From: Candidatus Limnocylindrales bacterium
GTDB lineage: Bacteria > Desulfobacterota > Binatia > UBA1149 > CAITLU01
NCBI GenBank assembly: GCA_035626395.1
Contig: DASPNR010000046.1
Span: forward strand, 1-39,932
Length of the DNA stretch: 39,932 nucleotides
Direction: 5' to 3'
Shown here: positions 1 through 5,619 of the stretch, one piece after another
How positions within the stretch are numbered: the stretch's first letter is position 1
Layout: every line of letters begins with the position of its first letter
Translations under genes and position numbers: made by a program
Notes under the pieces: model-generated
What the model saw: the letters and a program-made list of their open reading frames with translations, nothing else
The model's database searches: none
What the model was told of the DNA's origin: nothing

Positions 1-141
1 CTCCGCGGCCCAGTTACGCATACGCAACCAGCGATCCTCGGGCGTCTCACGTTTCCATGTGCCCTGGTCATTGTGGTACATGACTTCCCGCGCGAGCTGA
101 TGAGCGATGTTGAATTCTTGGCCCAAAGACTTGTAGTCGTA
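1..141. repeat. Terminal direct repeat, copy 1 (assembly overlap)
   Basis: These 141 bases are identical to the last 141 of the window. A minus-strand gene reads without interruption from this copy into the sequence preceding the second copy, which is what a circular molecule cut open at an arbitrary point would give. The length equals a common maximum k-mer of short-read metagenome assemblers, so I read it as the overlap of a closed circular contig. The real genome would then be 39,791 bp. Confidence 0.93.
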
Positions 142-384
142 AGGGTTCAGGCGATCAGGATCACTGCCGCGGTGCTTGGCGAGAGCAGCCAAGCTACACA
201 TGCAGCCGCTGTCATCTACCATGTCATCCTTGCCCAGACGTTTGTCTGGCATGGCATCCAAGGCCTCGACCAATGAGCGAAAGAAAGCCTGGCCGCGCTG
301 CCCCTTGCTAGCGCTTCGAATGATCCCGCGCCAGCGACCGAGCTGGAGAACATCCAAGTCATCTGAATAGCCAGATCTGCTCAC
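1..384 (-). CDS. Conserved phage protein, 5' part of gene crossing the contig junction
   Basis: The gene starts at a GTG (384-382) preceded by a strong AAGGAG site and overlaps the upstream gene by GTGA. It runs leftward off position 1 and, on the circle, continues to a TGA at 39768. The joined product is 135 aa and begins MSRSGYSDDLDVLQLGRWRG. From memory of similar phage proteins this is a widespread small protein of unknown function with an SGYSDD start. It lies inside the leftward operon between a membrane protein and a 68-aa protein. No catalytic motif is visible. The start, frame and continuity across the closure are well supported; function is unknown. Confidence 0.85.
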   Translation of the reverse strand, partial: MSRSGYSDDLDVLQLGRWRGIIRSASKGQRGQAFFRSLVEALDAMPDKRLGKDDMVDDSGCMCSLAALAKHRGSDPDRLNPYDYKSLGQEFNIAHQLAREVMYHNDQGTWKRETPEDRWLRMRNWAAE

Positions 385-737
385 TGCAATATCTCCTTGA
401 CGTGAATCCCAGCGCTCACCACTTCATCGACGGCAGCTGTCTGATAAACAACAGCCAGGCATTTCGAAGCCACAAACTCCCCGCGCGTCATCGTCACAGC
501 CTCGGCCACTGACAGCCCAAACCGTGGCACCGCGATGTCCCAGGCGCGCCGGCACAGGGCTTGCGGGTCACGGACGTAGACCTCGAGCTCGATGCGGTAG
601 GCGGTCGGGGCTGGGCGAGCTGCGCAGCCTGCACACGTGGCCAGGACACACAGGATGGTGATCACGAAGCCCGAAATGGCAAAGCCGTCTCTGGCGCCCA
701 GAATGACGCTCGTGAGTATCTTCTTGAGATGACTCAT
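381..737 (-). CDS. Small membrane-anchored protein, possible lipoprotein
   Basis: 118 aa. The start at 737 overlaps the upstream stop by ATGA; a longer upstream extension of the frame is rejected because it would run fully through the preceding gene. Residues about 20-37 form a hydrophobic segment ending in a Cys-rich stretch (LATCAGCAARP). This could be a lipobox-like cleavage site or an uncleaved anchor. The remainder is soluble and would face the periplasm. It sits in the leftward operon upstream of the junction gene. Function unknown. Confidence 0.65.
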   Translation of the reverse strand: MSHLKKILTSVILGARDGFAISGFVITILCVLATCAGCAARPAPTAYRIELEVYVRDPQALCRRAWDIAVPRFGLSVAEAVTMTRGEFVASKCLAVVYQTAAVDEVVSAGIHVKEILQ

Positions 738-919
738 TGCTGCGGCACTCCCAGCTTGTACGCCAGCAGTCGGCACTGCTCGGCATCGATGCCCTTTCCG
801 GTCTTGTATGCGTCCAGCAGTGCGTTCTCGACCTCGACGCGGCGATTGAGCAGAGCGCCCATGTTGCGCCAGGAGCGCCAGCGCACGATTAGGCGGTAGA
901 GCCACCAGGGGGCGGTCAT
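734..919 (-). CDS. Small protein of unknown function
   Basis: 61 aa, starting at the ATG at 919, which overlaps the DUF4406 gene stop by ATGA; a GTG three codons earlier is possible but less likely. The N-terminus is rich in Trp and Arg (MTAPWWLYRLIVRWRSWRN), followed by an amphipathic helical region. It is translationally linked to genes on both sides. I do not recognise a family. Confidence 0.6.
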   Translation of the reverse strand: MTAPWWLYRLIVRWRSWRNMGALLNRRVEVENALLDAYKTGKGIDAEQCRLLAYKLGVPQQ

Positions 920-1215
920 GGCAACCACTCTTCAAGCGGCTTCACGACAATGCCAACGCTCAGGGCAAGGTCTCTTTCGATCTGTGCGCCTTTGCTTTGG
1001 CGCCAACCGGGCAATAAGGCCATGCCTTCACAATCCATCAGTATCCTAATATCGGCACGCATATGCTCTTGCCACGACGCATCAGCCGGTAGGCCGTTGT
1101 TATGCGGGCTGACAGATTCGTGGCCGGCGATGTCGAGTTGCATCGAGGCCATTGAGAAAGCGCGTCTGTTGCCATCGGGAATCCCGGTGATGGGTCCGCT
1201 GATGTAGATTTTCAC
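916..1215 (-). CDS. DUF4406 protein, nucleoside deoxyribosyltransferase-like fold
   Basis: 99 aa. It starts at a GTG (1215-1213) overlapping the previous stop by GTGA. The N-terminal MKIYISGPITG and the central SWQEHMRADIRILMDCEG followed by LLPGW are the hallmark blocks of DUF4406, a family related by fold to nucleoside 2-deoxyribosyltransferases. Proteins of this superfamily act on nucleosides or nucleotide derivatives; the actual substrate of phage DUF4406 proteins is not known to me. Length matches the family. It sits in the early part of the leftward operon, so nucleotide metabolism or counter-defence are both conceivable; neither is shown. Confidence 0.8.
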   Translation of the reverse strand: MKIYISGPITGIPDGNRRAFSMASMQLDIAGHESVSPHNNGLPADASWQEHMRADIRILMDCEGMALLPGWRQSKGAQIERDLALSVGIVVKPLEEWLP

Positions 1216-1385
1216 ACCCGCTCCTTCTGCTTCTTGGTCTTCAGGTGGTACTTGGTGCAGCAGCGGCAGTAGTACGGCCGGAAGTCGAAACCAGAGAGCC
1301 GCTTGCAGGTGGCCGCCATCTCGAGGGCGTACGCCAGGTCGAAATAGCCTGGAGAGCTGCGGCAGATGACTTCTGAGTGGTTCAT
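1212..1385 (-). CDS. Small Cys-rich protein
   Basis: 57 aa. The ATG at 1385 opens a frame ending in a TGA that overlaps the DUF4406 GTG start (GTGA). The C-terminal half has YYCRCCTKYHLKTKK, with three clustered Cys, a His and a further Cys upstream, so it may bind zinc. Conserved-looking composition and coupling to the next gene support it as real. Function unknown. Confidence 0.65.
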   Translation of the reverse strand: MNHSEVICRSSPGYFDLAYALEMAATCKRLSGFDFRPYYCRCCTKYHLKTKKQKERV

Positions 1386-1431
1386 CGGTGAGTGTTATAC
1401 ACGGCTGAAAATATCTCTCAACAATTACCCC

Positions 1432-1686
1432 TTAGGATTTATCGCTAGGGGCGTAGCCGTGCTGAGCGGCCCAAACACCGAGAGTTACAGGCGTGCGACA
1501 ACCGGTGAGCTCCATGATCTTCTGGCGATAGCACTCAGAGCTGCGCTCAGTGATTCCTAGCAAAGGCGCGCATTGGTGCGTTGTCTTGCCGGCGGCGAGA
1601 AGACGGAGCATCTCTTTGAGCTTTGGGCTGAGATCCACGGGTTTCAGCGTTTCTCGATACACGGTCTGCTTTGCGCCCTTGTTCAT
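1432..1686 (-). CDS. LuxR/GerE-type HTH protein, second of tandem pair
   Basis: 84 aa. The ATG at 1686 overlaps the stop of the preceding HTH gene by ATGA; an upstream extension of the frame is off-frame overlap and is rejected. The pattern LSPKLKEMLRLLAAGKTT followed by a second helix pair and a GCRTPVTLGVWAAQHGY block matches the four-helix GerE domain of LuxR-family regulators. There is no receiver or autoinducer domain. It aligns along its whole HTH with the preceding gene product (LRxLxxG near the N-terminus, LGxWAxxxGY at the C-terminus), so the pair are probably paralogues. It may control later phage transcription. Confidence 0.78.
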   Translation of the reverse strand: MNKGAKQTVYRETLKPVDLSPKLKEMLRLLAAGKTTHQCAPLLGITERSSECYRQKIMELTGCRTPVTLGVWAAQHGYAPSDKS

Positions 1687-1919
1687 ACCCGCAACTCCCG
1701 GTCTGTGACCGTTTTTGTATCGACTTGGAGATACCCATTGCGCATGGCCCATCTGCCGAGCTGGAATAGAGATCGGCAGCGAGACTTCTTCATGATCCGG
1801 CTGATGTGATTCCTGACCGTGCTCGGGTTGGTCATGGTCAGGTTCGAGATCTCTTCCGAGCTCATGCCGCTATCGAGGTAGCGGAGCATTCGCAGCTGGA
1901 TGTCGGTGAGCTTTCTCAC
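1683..1919 (-). CDS. LuxR/GerE-type HTH protein, first of tandem pair
   Basis: 78 aa. It starts at a GTG (1919-1917) with a GAGGTGG ribosome site about 5 nt upstream. LTDIQLRMLRYLDSGMSSEE, then NPSTVRNHISRIMKK and LFQLGRWAMRNGYL, fit a stand-alone GerE DNA-binding domain. The SSEEIS...STVRNHIS segment is the expected HTH. No sensory domain is present. It lies downstream of cro, the place where lambdoid phages encode delayed-early regulators. I infer a transcription regulator of the lytic programme, but no target is proven. Confidence 0.82.
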   Translation of the reverse strand: MRKLTDIQLRMLRYLDSGMSSEEISNLTMTNPSTVRNHISRIMKKSRCRSLFQLGRWAMRNGYLQVDTKTVTDRELRV

Positions 1920-1931
1920 GCGCCCACCTCG

Positions 1932-2060
1932 TTATAGAAAGCGCAGCCGTTCGTCCCAGCTGCGAAGGTGCAAGCGCTCGATGAGCGAGGGGCTTGCACG
2001 CAGGGGGATGGCGCCACCCGGCCAACTGAAGTGACTTTCACCTGAGCCCTTCTCGGACAT
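1932..2060 (-). CDS. Candidate small protein upstream of HTH pair
   Basis: 42 aa, beginning MSEKGSGESHFSWPGG, ending in TAA 12 nt before the GTG of the first LuxR-type gene. The ribosome site before its ATG is weak. A much longer overlapping frame ending at 1916 competes for the same DNA, but its Arg/Ser/Thr-rich composition looks like an off-frame translation. Real-gene status is uncertain. Confidence 0.35.
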   Translation of the reverse strand: MSEKGSGESHFSWPGGAIPLRASPSLIERLHLRSWDERLRFL

Positions 2061-2746
2061 TGAGCTCGGCTACTTCCACCAGTGATCCGAAGCTGGTGGC
2101 GGGCAGCATTGAATGGATCGATAGCCGGGACGACGTGACAGTTCGTGCCCAGATAGGCCGTGACCCTCCTCTGCTCTCCGGCTCTCGAATTCGGTTGTTC
2201 AACATCAGCGCGTGTTGTTACCGCATGCGCGCGCCGCGGTGACTCACAGATGCGTCGTAGGGACTCAGTGGTCCGCGTGGCATGAGGCATCACCTCCTCG
2301 GAACTGGAACAGTTGGATAGGCGTTGCGCTTGCGCTTGAGTGCAGCCCAGCGACTTTCGCGAGGTCAAATAAACTACGGGATTCCCTGAGATCGCTGTCA
2401 GAACCGTCTGAGGACGGACATAACCCATGTCCACCGGGCCGGCTGCGGATTCACAGCTGCCATGTGTCGTCCAGATGACACTCGCACTGCAGTCATTTCC
2501 TGAATTGATACCTTCGTACAGGTGCCCGCGTGTCAGGGATTCCCTTAACCTGTTGCAATGCACATGCAACCTTTCCCGCGGATTGCGCGACAAAGTGAAA
2601 GAACCCTCACGAGAGACATGAGTATTGTCCGATGTTGCCGACATGCGACGACTGGAGCAGCGTCCACTCGAAGGAATCGGACTACACAGAAAGTCCACGA
2701 AGGATGGACTGATTTGATGGGAGGGGGAGAGCATGTCGAGGCTGCC
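2061..2746. other. Poorly coding stretch between HTH genes and cro
   Basis: No confident gene. On the minus strand, possible mini-ORFs are 2496-2398 (32 aa), 2283-2218 (21 aa, with a very good GAGGAGG site 9 nt before its ATG) and 2205-2038 (55 aa). A 272-codon minus frame (2734-1916) spans the region but looks random. Regulatory-looking elements are two GGGATTCCCT copies at 2378-2387 and 2536-2545, and an inverted repeat GTTGCA...TGCAAC at 2552-2570 that on the minus strand reads TTGC-N7-TTGC. The leftward transcript from cro must cross this stretch. Confidence 0.5.
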
Positions 2747-3004
2747 TCAAGTCAGAGGCGTTGTGGATGCGTTGGGCCGCATCACCGAGTTACGCAGGTA
2801 CGCCCAGTCAACGTCAGGGCGGATAGACTCGCAGGTCACCTCCCCACCCGACTCTCGCTCAAAGGCAATCACCAAATCTGGGCCAAATTTGTGCCCCTTA
2901 GAGATTCCCTTTCGGAGATACGCGAGCGAAGTTCCGCATCTCGATGCAAATGACTCTTGCTCGGATACGGAGAGCGAGTTGAGGTACGAGCGAAGTTCTT
3001 CCAT
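2747..3004 (-). CDS. cro: YdaS/Cro-like DNA-binding regulator
   Basis: 85 aa, starting at ATG 3004. The sequence MEELRSYLNSLSVSEQESFA, then RCGTSLAYLRKGISKG and the C-terminal RPDVDWAYLR, is the signature of the YdaS/Cro-like HTH family found divergent to phage repressors. The HTH lies at about residues 17-37. It is divergently transcribed from the repressor gene and heads the long leftward lytic operon, so its expected role is repression of lysogenic transcription after induction or infection. No Shine-Dalgarno is visible; the predicted start of transcription falls at the ATG itself, so the message may be leaderless. Confidence 0.85.
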   Translation of the reverse strand: MEELRSYLNSLSVSEQESFASRCGTSLAYLRKGISKGHKFGPDLVIAFERESGGEVTCESIRPDVDWAYLRNSVMRPNASTTPLT

Positions 3005-3011
3005 CGGGCTG

Positions 3012-3039
3012 ACTTTACCCTTGGGTAAAGCGATGTCAA
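3012..3039 (-). promoter_or_regulatory. Leftward lytic promoter (cro promoter)
   Basis: On the minus strand there is a perfect -35 TTGACA (3039-3034), a 16-nt spacer and a -10 TAAAGT (3017-3012). Predicted transcription starts at about 3005, next to the cro ATG at 3004. One operator lies in the spacer and -10, another abuts the -35. The layout is nearly identical to the promoter at 4021-4049. Confidence 0.75.
3014..3029. promoter_or_regulatory. Repressor operator 1
   Basis: TTTACCCTTGGGTAAA is a perfect inverted repeat (7-bp arms, 2-bp centre) lying between the -35 and -10 of the cro promoter. Related 16-bp sites occur at 3053-3068, 4007-4022 and 4032-4047. Binding by the repressor here would block cro transcription. 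Confidence 0.8.
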
Positions 3040-3053
3040 TACCCCAGGGGAAT
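3038..3053. promoter_or_regulatory. Weaker operator-like site
   Basis: AATACCCCAGGGGAAT keeps the TACCC..GGG.AA core of the operator family and overlaps the cro -35. It corresponds in position to operator 3 at 4007-4022 in the second promoter. It shares one base with the next site, so joint occupancy is doubtful. Confidence 0.45.
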
Positions 3054-3068
3054 TTACCTTGGAGTAAA
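3053..3068. promoter_or_regulatory. Repressor operator 2
   Basis: TTTACCTTGGAGTAAA is an imperfect inverted repeat of the same family as operator 1, 39 bp away centre to centre. It covers the probable -35 of the rightward repressor promoter, so binding of Cro or excess repressor here could turn the repressor gene down. Confidence 0.7.
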
Positions 3069-3080
3069 GACGCCTACCAT
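3053..3080 (+). promoter_or_regulatory. Repressor maintenance promoter
   Basis: Candidate -35 TTTACC (3053-3058), 16-nt spacer, -10 TACCAT (3075-3080). The expected start is at about 3087, exactly the A of the repressor ATG, so this transcript may also be leaderless, as known for lambda cI from PRM. The weak -35 overlapping an operator fits a maintenance promoter. Confidence 0.5.
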
Positions 3081-3086
3081 TGCCGG

Positions 3087-3557
3087 ATGGAAAATGATCT
3101 AGCTGCCATCAGGCGCAAAAAACTCGAACTTCTTATCGAGCAAGCTGGCAGCGCGGTTGCTTTGGCGGAGCGTGTCACAGCCGCCCGCGCGCCGGGCGCG
3201 GCTCCCTTAAGCGAGAGCTATGTGAGCAGGATGCGCAAGGGCATCAAGCCAATCAGTGGCGATATGGCCACAGAGCTCGAGGCAGTCATGGGGAAAATGC
3301 CCGGGTGGATGAGCAACCCAAATACCGAGAATGATGATTCTAAAGGGCAAAAATACTGGCCCTTTAGTGTTCCTCCGGAGACTTACGAGCGGTTGTCAGA
3401 TAGCGCGAAGCGCAAGGCAGATGAGCTGCTTTCGACCTACATGGTCGGGCTGGCCACCCGGGAGATTGTTCCGAGTCGCCCCGTACGAAAAAAGAAACAG
3501 GGAGAAGCGAATGTATCAAAGAATCGTAATCGCGCTGGGAGCCGTGGCGCTGGTTAG
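3087..3557 (+). CDS. CI-like repressor without peptidase domain
   Basis: 156 aa, starting at ATG 3087; the frame is open further upstream but that part runs antisense through cro and the operators. The N-terminal MENDLAAIRRKKLELLIEQA, GSAVALAERV and ESYVSRMRKG segments form a typical phage repressor HTH (about residues 10-65), with the GWMSNPN block common at the end of such domains. The C-terminal half is short and Arg/Lys-rich at its end. It has no recognisable S24 (LexA-like) Ser/Lys peptidase, so RecA-stimulated self-cleavage is not expected. It is divergent from cro and flanked by operators. The lipoprotein gene starts inside its 3' end. Confidence 0.82.
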   Translation: MENDLAAIRRKKLELLIEQAGSAVALAERVTAARAPGAAPLSESYVSRMRKGIKPISGDMATELEAVMGKMPGWMSNPNTENDDSKGQKYWPFSVPPETYERLSDSAKRKADELLSTYMVGLATREIVPSRPVRKKKQGEANVSKNRNRAGSRGAG

Positions 3558-3828
3558 CGGCTGCACCTTCGCAAGCAAGACTTATGCTCCGGATGGCCGC
3601 GAGGCATTCTCGATCAGCTGCGATGGTCTCGCGAACAGCTGGGCCGGGTGCTTCAAGAAGGCGGGAGGCATATGCAAGGAGCGTGGATACGACACCTTCA
3701 CTTCTTCAACTGATGGTGGCGTGCTGGTGACCGCTAACCCCAGCACCCTCACCGCTGGGTCGGTCATAAACCGCACGTTGATCATCGCTTGCAAAGGAGC
3801 GCCGACTGTACAGCCGGCGACACAATGA
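3511..3828 (+). CDS. Outer-membrane-type lipoprotein expressed with the repressor
   Basis: 105 aa. The ATG at 3511 has a good AGGGAGA site and overlaps the repressor 3' end by 47 nt in another frame. MYQRIVIALGAVALVSGC is a lipoprotein signal with lipobox VSGC, so the mature protein begins at Cys18 and should be lipid-anchored. The mature part (YAPDGREAFSISCDGLANSW, then further Cys residues) resembles a small lipoprotein family also seen on bacterial chromosomes. Lying in the lysogenic transcript, it is a candidate lysogenic-conversion or superinfection-exclusion factor; this is inference from position and anchoring. Confidence 0.8.
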   Translation: MYQRIVIALGAVALVSGCTFASKTYAPDGREAFSISCDGLANSWAGCFKKAGGICKERGYDTFTSSTDGGVLVTANPSTLTAGSVINRTLIIACKGAPTVQPATQ

Positions 3829-3947
3829 TGCTTTGGTTCATCGCGATCCTAGTGGTTCTGGTCGGCTGGGACATAAACAGCAGGATCCGGAAGCTGGAAT
3901 TACAACTCGAAGAGATCTCGAACGCTATAGCGAACCTGCGTCACTAG
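3825..3947 (+). CDS. Small single-pass membrane peptide
   Basis: 40 aa; tandem ATGATG overlaps the lipoprotein stop. The first 17 residues (MMLWFIAILVVLVGWDI) form one transmembrane helix, followed by a charged, heptad-like tail (KLELQLEEISNAIANL). It is the last gene of the repressor unit, just before a terminator, so it is probably made in lysogens along with the lipoprotein. Confidence 0.65.
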   Translation: MMLWFIAILVVLVGWDINSRIRKLELQLEEISNAIANLRH

Positions 3948-3970
3948 ATTCCCGTTCAACTGGTTATACC

Positions 3971-3996
3971 GCCCGGCCAAGAGCCGGGCTTTTTTT
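3971..3996 (+). terminator. Rho-independent terminator of the lysogenic unit
   Basis: GCCCGGC (3971-3977), 5-nt loop, GCCGGGC (3983-3989), then seven T. It separates the repressor-lipoprotein-membrane peptide unit from the rightward lytic promoter 25 bp downstream. Confidence 0.92.
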
Positions 3997-4006
3997 GCTC
4001 AAAAAC

Positions 4007-4022
4007 TTTACCTGCGGGTATT
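4007..4022. promoter_or_regulatory. Repressor operator 3
   Basis: TTTACCTGCGGGTATT belongs to the same operator family as the sites near cro and overlaps the -35 of the rightward promoter by 2 bp. It occupies the same relative position as the weak site at 3038-3053. Confidence 0.68.
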
Positions 4023-4049
4023 GACGGTCGCTTTACCCCCGGGTAATCT
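4021..4049 (+). promoter_or_regulatory. Rightward lytic promoter
   Basis: TTGACG (4021-4026), 17-nt spacer, TAATCT (4044-4049). The spacer matches the cro promoter almost base for base (TCGCTTTACCC, then GGGTAA), so the two look like duplicated promoter-operator cassettes. It heads the + operon beginning at 4081. Confidence 0.72.
4032..4047. promoter_or_regulatory. Repressor operator 4
   Basis: TTTACCCCCGGGTAAT is a near-perfect inverted repeat between the -35 and -10 of the rightward promoter, 25 bp from operator 3, matching operator 1 in the cro promoter. Confidence 0.78.
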
Positions 4050-4080
4050 CCCTCCCCATCACCTCCGATGGGGAAAGCAG

Positions 4081-4815
4081 ATGCCGAGTCAGATCCTCCT
4101 CTCCGCCCTCTCAGCCGATACGCTACGGCGCGCCCAGGGTGACCTGCAGCGGCGTATCGCGGAGTACCCGTATTCCTCGATCCTTGAGACTCAGCTCCAG
4201 GAGCTCGACCAGATTGCCGAGGAGCTCGAGCGCCGCGCCCGCCGTCGGTACGTCGAGTTTCAAGCGTGCGTAGCCCGCACTCTGCTGCTCCTGCTGTGCA
4301 TCGGCTCGATGATCGGCATGGCCGCCCGCGCCGACCTCAAGGACGTCGAGGGCAACGTAGCTGCCTATCTCCAGGCCAACCCCACCGTCGCTCACCAGCT
4401 GCCGGCCGAGCGCCCGCACAAGGCACCGATGCTCGGCTTCAAGACCGAGGGCGGCCGGAACATGCAGGTCTTCATGACCGGCCTGATGCTGCTCGACACG
4501 GCGCAGACGGTGACCATAGCCGGCGCACCGGACTGCCTCAGGGAAGGCAACAACCTCGCCTCGCTGGCCTTTGGATCCGATCAGCCCTCGCACACAACGG
4601 TGCTCCTGACCAACGCGCTGTACATCGCCGGCCACTGGGCACTCGGCACGTGGCTGGACCACAAGGCCCAGCGCTCTGAGAGATGGTCACTGGCTCGCCG
4701 TGCCTACCAGGTTCTGACCATCGTCGGCCACGGCTGGGCCATCAAAGAGAACCACCGCCTGGGCATCCGCCCCTTCTCTCAATACGACTGCGTGGCGCAG
4801 GGGAGGCAGCTGTGA
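4081..4815 (+). CDS. Coiled-coil membrane protein, first gene of right operon
   Basis: 244 aa. The ATG at 4081 follows a GGGGAAAG site; 20 codons of upstream open frame lie inside the promoter and are rejected. Residues about 10-60 are predicted coiled coil (LETQLQELDQIAEELERRAR), followed by a transmembrane or signal-like segment (TLLLLLCIGSMIGMAARA). The C-terminal domain contains further hydrophobic stretches (TTVLLTNALYIAGHWALGTWL). Similar C-terminal domains occur in other phage hypothetical proteins. Being the first product of the repressed right operon, it may act on the host envelope early; function unknown. Confidence 0.75.
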   Translation: MPSQILLSALSADTLRRAQGDLQRRIAEYPYSSILETQLQELDQIAEELERRARRRYVEFQACVARTLLLLLCIGSMIGMAARADLKDVEGNVAAYLQANPTVAHQLPAERPHKAPMLGFKTEGGRNMQVFMTGLMLLDTAQTVTIAGAPDCLREGNNLASLAFGSDQPSHTTVLLTNALYIAGHWALGTWLDHKAQRSERWSLARRAYQVLTIVGHGWAIKENHRLGIRPFSQYDCVAQGRQL

Positions 4816-4988
4816 AGATCTCTGCCCTTATAGAAAAACTCCGCGAGCAGCAGGACCTGTACGGCGACATCCAAGTCGAGTCTCGATGCCTGCACGGCGA
4901 GTTCAGCACGTCCATCGTCCTCCTGGGTTGTGAGACTGGCGTCAGCATCGAGGCCTTTTCGCTCTCAGAGGAAGACTCCGATGAGTAA
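4812..4988 (+). CDS. Small acidic protein
   Basis: 58 aa from a GTG overlapping the previous stop by GTGA. It begins MKISALIEKLREQQDLYGDI and ends in an acidic tail (SLSEEDSDE). The pattern of a short helix and a GD motif recalls small phage proteins of unknown role. No motif assigned. Confidence 0.65.
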   Translation: MKISALIEKLREQQDLYGDIQVESRCLHGEFSTSIVLLGCETGVSIEAFSLSEEDSDE

Positions 4989-5085
4989 CGCCCTCCACCG
5001 CGAAATCGGCCTCGCCCTAGTGATGTGCGGCGGCTACCTGATGGCGATTGGCGGCGTGCTGCGAGCGCTGCAGGGGGTGCTGTGA
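4981..5085 (+). CDS. Membrane micropeptide
   Basis: 34 aa, starting at ATG 4981 behind a GAGGAAG site and overlapping the previous gene by 8 nt; its stop overlaps the next ATG (TGATG). One hydrophobic helix covers most of it (IGLALVMCGGYLMAIGGVL). Position and coupling support translation; function unknown. Confidence 0.6.
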   Translation: MSNALHREIGLALVMCGGYLMAIGGVLRALQGVL

Positions 5086-5288
5086 TGAGCGCCAAGTACT
5101 TTCGGTCTATCGGCCAACAGATGGCGCACTTGGGAGTCTCAGCGCTGCTGCCTCACTACAAGCACCTGCCGAGCTGGGCGAGGGATGCAATCACCAAAGG
5201 GCTGACTGACCAGTTGCCATTCCCAGGCGTCGAAGTCCGGAAGTCAGAGTTGGCGGCAAACTCAATTAGGAATGGGGTGCAGTCATGA
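5085..5288 (+). CDS. Small protein of unknown function
   Basis: 67 aa from ATG 5085 (TGATG overlap). It begins MSAKYFRSIGQQMAHLGVSA and has aromatic and basic residues spread through a likely helical body. No family recognised. It overlaps the next gene by ATGA. Confidence 0.6.
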   Translation: MSAKYFRSIGQQMAHLGVSALLPHYKHLPSWARDAITKGLTDQLPFPGVEVRKSELAANSIRNGVQS

Positions 5289-5476
5289 TCCCCGCCCACA
5301 TCCTGCTCACCAATTTCGCCGTGCGTCAGTGCTTCAACGAAGACCACGACAGTGGCTTCGCTGTACACCAGAAGGATGCGCGTACCGGCAAGTGGATGAA
5401 GTGCTCGAAGTGGTTCCCGACCCCACAAGAAGCCCAAGAAGACTTTGCGCGCCTGGCCGCACCGGAGGAAGCATGA
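5285..5476 (+). CDS. Small protein of unknown function
   Basis: 63 aa, coupled at both ends by ATGA overlaps. The middle (GFAVHQKDARTGKWMKCSKW) followed by PTPQEAQEDFARLA looks like a small beta-hairpin plus helix fold. I do not recognise it. Confidence 0.6.
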   Translation: MIPAHILLTNFAVRQCFNEDHDSGFAVHQKDARTGKWMKCSKWFPTPQEAQEDFARLAAPEEA

Positions 5477-5619
5477 ACTACAAATCCGATTTCAAGGTGG
5501 TCTTTCTGAGCGTACCGAAGCGGCGTCAGCCGATTGTTCAGCTTCCATTCCAGAAGCCCGCGGCCAAGCGCGATTCGGCGAAAGTGATCCCATTCCGTCG
5601 AGCCGGCTCCAATGCGTAA
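5473..5619 (+). CDS. Small basic protein
   Basis: 48 aa from ATG 5473 with a GGAGGAA site. Rich in Lys/Arg and Pro (VPKRRQPIVQLPFQKPAAKR), probably unstructured. Unknown function. Confidence 0.55.
   Translation: MNYKSDFKVVFLSVPKRRQPIVQLPFQKPAAKRDSAKVIPFRRAGSNA

Noticed and set aside
1..141. Biological terminal repeats of a linear phage genome
   Set aside because: A gene reads across the closure and the length matches an assembler overlap; a true terminal repeat of exactly this size is possible but less simple.
1916..2734. 272-codon minus-strand open frame between cro and the HTH genes
   Set aside because: Composition is Arg/Ser/Thr-rich and random-looking, the start has no ribosome site, and shorter frames with TAA/GTG spacing explain the end better. 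Its final GTGA overlap is the only point in favour.
2060..2953. Several + strand open frames of 60-131 codons in the control region
   Set aside because: No ribosome sites, no recognisable motifs, and they run against the leftward cro transcript.
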